Assembly: GCA_963746955.1 (NCBI GenBank)
Contig: CAVVDR010000017.1
Location: 124,001 to 188,000, forward strand
From: DASQBT01 sp963746955
GTDB lineage: Bacteria; Pseudomonadota; Gammaproteobacteria; Burkholderiales; Thiobacillaceae
Length of the DNA stretch: 64,000 bases
Direction of reading: 5' to 3'
Shown: piece after piece, positions 62,136-64,000 of the stretch
Layout: each line of letters opens with the position of its first letter
Position numbering within the stretch: position 1 is the stretch's first letter
Position numbers and translations under genes: made by a program
The notes under the pieces: model-generated
The model's input: the letters and a program-made list of their open reading frames with translations, nothing else
The model's database searches: none
Told to the model about the DNA's origin: nothing

Positions 62136-63340
62136 TGATTGTGCGGCTCGCCTTACGCAACCTGCTGCGCAATCCGCGCCGCACCGCGGCGCTTGTACTC
62201 ACCGTCGCCGTGGGCACCGGCTCGTTGTTCCTGTTCCATGGGTTCAACAACGGCATCATGAACCAGTACCGCGACAACACGATCCATGCCCGTTTCGGTC
62301 ATGGCCAGATCCAGACCAGGGGATACGGCGACCGCGTGTATGAGCGTCCCTGGGAACACTGGATCGAGAATCCGGAACGCCTGCGCCATGAACTGCTGGA
62401 TATTCCCGGGGTGCGGCAGGTCTTCCCGCGCGTGGAGTTTCCTGCGCTGCTGTCCAGCGGCCGCATCACGGTCAGCGGCAAAGGCCAGGGGGTGGACGGG
62501 CCGGAAGAGTCCCGCTTCTTCAACACCCTGAATTTTGTCGCCGGCAAGAATCTGTCCGACGAGCCGACCGGCATGGTCCTGGGCGTGGGCATTGCCCGAG
62601 GTCTGGGGGTGGGGGTGGGCGATGCAGTCACCGTGATGGCGCGCGGCGCGCGGGGCGGCATGAGCCAGTCCGAGCTGAAGGTGACGGGCATTTTCCATAC
62701 CGGGCTCAAGGAGTTTGACGACACCGTGTTCCGCATCCCCCTTGGCGTGGCAATGTCCCTGCTGGAGACGGACCGGGTCGAGAGCATCGCTTTGGGACTC
62801 GCTTCGGCGGACGATTTCGGCGCGGTGGCAAACTTTGTCCGCATTCGCCATCCCGAGCTCGAGGCTGTTCCATTCGCGGTTCTGGACCAGGTTTACTACC
62901 AGCATTCCGTGGATTGGCTCAATGCCCAGTTCGGCGTCATTCAAGTCATCATCATCGCCATCATCGTGCTGGGCATCTTCAATACCGTGTCCACTGGCAT
63001 TCTCGAACGCAAGCAGGAAATCGGCACCCTGCGGGCCAACGGCGAAAGCCGTTACGAAGTCCTGCGTCTGCTCGGCGTCGAGGGATTGGCGCTGGGTGTG
63101 CTGGGCGCGGCACTGGGGCTCGTCCTGGTGCTGGTGCTCAATGCCACCGCGCTCGCGAGCGGCATCCTCATGCCGCCTGCTCCGGGCATTACGCGCCAGT
63201 TCCTGGTAATGATCGAGTTGACGCCCCTGATGGCAGCCAAGACCGCCACGCTGGGAATCTGCACTGCCTTGCTGGGCACCCTGATCGCCGGCCTGCGGGT
63301 TACCCGCATGGGGATTGCCGAGGCGCTGCGCGCCTTCTGA
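62135..63340 (+). CDS. ABC transporter permease (LolC/FtsX type)
   Basis: A 401-residue permease with an N-terminal helix (about 20-40), a large periplasmic MacB-like domain (about 45-270) and three C-terminal helices (about 275-300, 325-350, 365-390). LolC/E-type architecture. It pairs with the ATPase at 61464, so the pair is probably a lipid or lipoprotein exporter; its divergent placement beside the lipid operon suggests it handles the operon product. Confidence 0.9.
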   Translation: MIVRLALRNLLRNPRRTAALVLTVAVGTGSLFLFHGFNNGIMNQYRDNTIHARFGHGQIQTRGYGDRVYERPWEHWIENPERLRHELLDIPGVRQVFPRVEFPALLSSGRITVSGKGQGVDGPEESRFFNTLNFVAGKNLSDEPTGMVLGVGIARGLGVGVGDAVTVMARGARGGMSQSELKVTGIFHTGLKEFDDTVFRIPLGVAMSLLETDRVESIALGLASADDFGAVANFVRIRHPELEAVPFAVLDQVYYQHSVDWLNAQFGVIQVIIIAIIVLGIFNTVSTGILERKQEIGTLRANGESRYEVLRLLGVEGLALGVLGAALGLVLVLVLNATALASGILMPPAPGITRQFLVMIELTPLMAAKTATLGICTALLGTLIAGLRVTRMGIAEALRAF

Positions 63341-63457
63341 ATGTCATGATGTCTTGACGCCAGCCTGGGAAACGCGGCGATCGAAGTTCAATGAATCGCT
63401 GTTATATTCCGCTGTCGATCACGCGCCTCTTGTCCGGCGTCGGGGAACGGTAATGCG

Positions 63458-64000
63458 ATGAGTGAGCACAAACAGTTCTTTCCCCGCCAGGTCGTGGAGG
63501 CGGGGGGAAATCGCTGGGACTGGGCACTGCTGCCGATCATTCTGGCCGTGTTTGTGCTGCTCGCCTACGCGGCGCAGCAGATGACCCGGCCTTATCAACT
63601 GGGCGAAGTGCTGCCCCTGTCGCTCGATCCGCTCAATCTGCCCTACTACCTGCTGCGCACCACACTGCGCATGTTCATCGCGCTGGCGGCCTCCATCCTG
63701 TTCAGTTGCGCGTTCGCGGTGTTGGCGACCAAGGTGCGTGCGGCCGAGAAGGTGCTGGTGCCGCTGCTCGACATCCTTCAGTCCATTCCCATCCTGGGCT
63801 TCTTGTCCATTACCGTCGCGGGCTTCATCGCGCTGTTCCCGGGCAACCTGCTGGGTGTCGAATGCGCAGCCATTTTCGCCATCTTCACCTCGCAGGCCTG
63901 GAATATGGCCTTCAGCCTGTATCAATCCCTGCGCACCGTTCCGGAAGAATTGCAGGAGGCGGCGGGCGTGTTCCAGTTGTCCGGCTGGCAGCGTTTCTGG
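63458..64000 (+). CDS. NitT/TauT-type ABC transporter permease, N-terminal part
   Basis: The first 181 residues of a binding-protein-dependent permease that runs off the right edge. Hydrophobic helices occur near residues 25-40, 75-100 and 110-140; LRTVPEELQEAAGVFQLSGWQRFW carries the EAA loop start (shown in part). It is like the NitT/TauT and sulfonate permeases (SsuC type), with longer N-terminal region. Substrate cannot be inferred. It is separated from the LolC-like gene by 117 bases. Confidence 0.85.
   Translation, partial: MSEHKQFFPRQVVEAGGNRWDWALLPIILAVFVLLAYAAQQMTRPYQLGEVLPLSLDPLNLPYYLLRTTLRMFIALAASILFSCAFAVLATKVRAAEKVLVPLLDILQSIPILGFLSITVAGFIALFPGNLLGVECAAIFAIFTSQAWNMAFSLYQSLRTVPEELQEAAGVFQLSGWQRFW

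Overview
The window looks like a chromosomal segment of a facultatively denitrifying, GC-rich betaproteobacterium (Rhodocyclales/Nitrosomonadales type). This rests on the nar gene order (narXL divergent from narK-narK-narGHJI), an NnrS protein and a DsrC/TusE-like protein beside nar, a Cu/Ag RND pump, multihaem cytochromes and the general protein character. The genus cannot be fixed from the sequence alone.

Layout. 1-5510: end of an unidentified gene, then a prkA-yeaH-spoVR stress operon behind a good sigma-54 type promoter (736-751). 6087-12061: accessory stretch with a small secreted protein and three paralogous secreted proteins built from tandem M-(N/D)-P or M-x-P repeats of 11-13 residues. 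The third paralogue carries a one-base frameshift, and an IS1380-type element sits between the second and third. 12062-17618: a DAHP synthase, converging on a five-gene minus-strand operon (Rid/chorismatase-like protein, two 2OG-Fe(II) oxygenases, one of them frameshifted, a lipase-like hydrolase and a lipoprotein aminopeptidase). 17800-35089: respiratory nitrate reduction. NarXL sense nitrate; two NarK transporters and NarGHJI follow; then an SQR-like flavoprotein, NnrS, a DsrC-family protein with unusual cysteines and an HPP-CBS membrane protein. 35912-41827: a Cu(I)/Ag(I) efflux set (CusC, CusB with a fused CusF-like domain, CusA). 42016-45450: decayed or foreign DNA, with an NrtA-like pseudogene, two tRNA genes with irregular anticodon arms, an unrecognised winged-helix-like gene with a palindromic operator, and an IS1 remnant. 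46020-49046: a DUF302 protein, a nine-haem cytochrome c / cytochrome b fusion resembling CbcL, and a small cytochrome c.

49446-61285 is the most interesting part. It is a tightly coupled minus-strand operon of eleven genes, several overlapping as ATGA or GTGA. In transcription order it encodes class I HMG-CoA reductase, a UbiA prenyltransferase, a PEP-synthase-like phosphotransferase, a DUF3419/BtaA-like aminocarboxypropyl transferase, a phytol/dolichol-kinase-like membrane protein, a GNAT protein, an AMP-forming acyl ligase, a CDP-alcohol phosphatidyltransferase, a 50-residue small protein, a CdsA-like cytidylyltransferase and a GtrA flippase-like protein. I recognise no described pathway with this set. 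The simplest reading is a dedicated pathway for an unusual prenylated or amino-acid-headed lipid. A divergent LolD/LolC-like ABC pair (61464-63340) and a NitT/TauT-type permease (63458 to the window end) lie beside it and could serve export or uptake.
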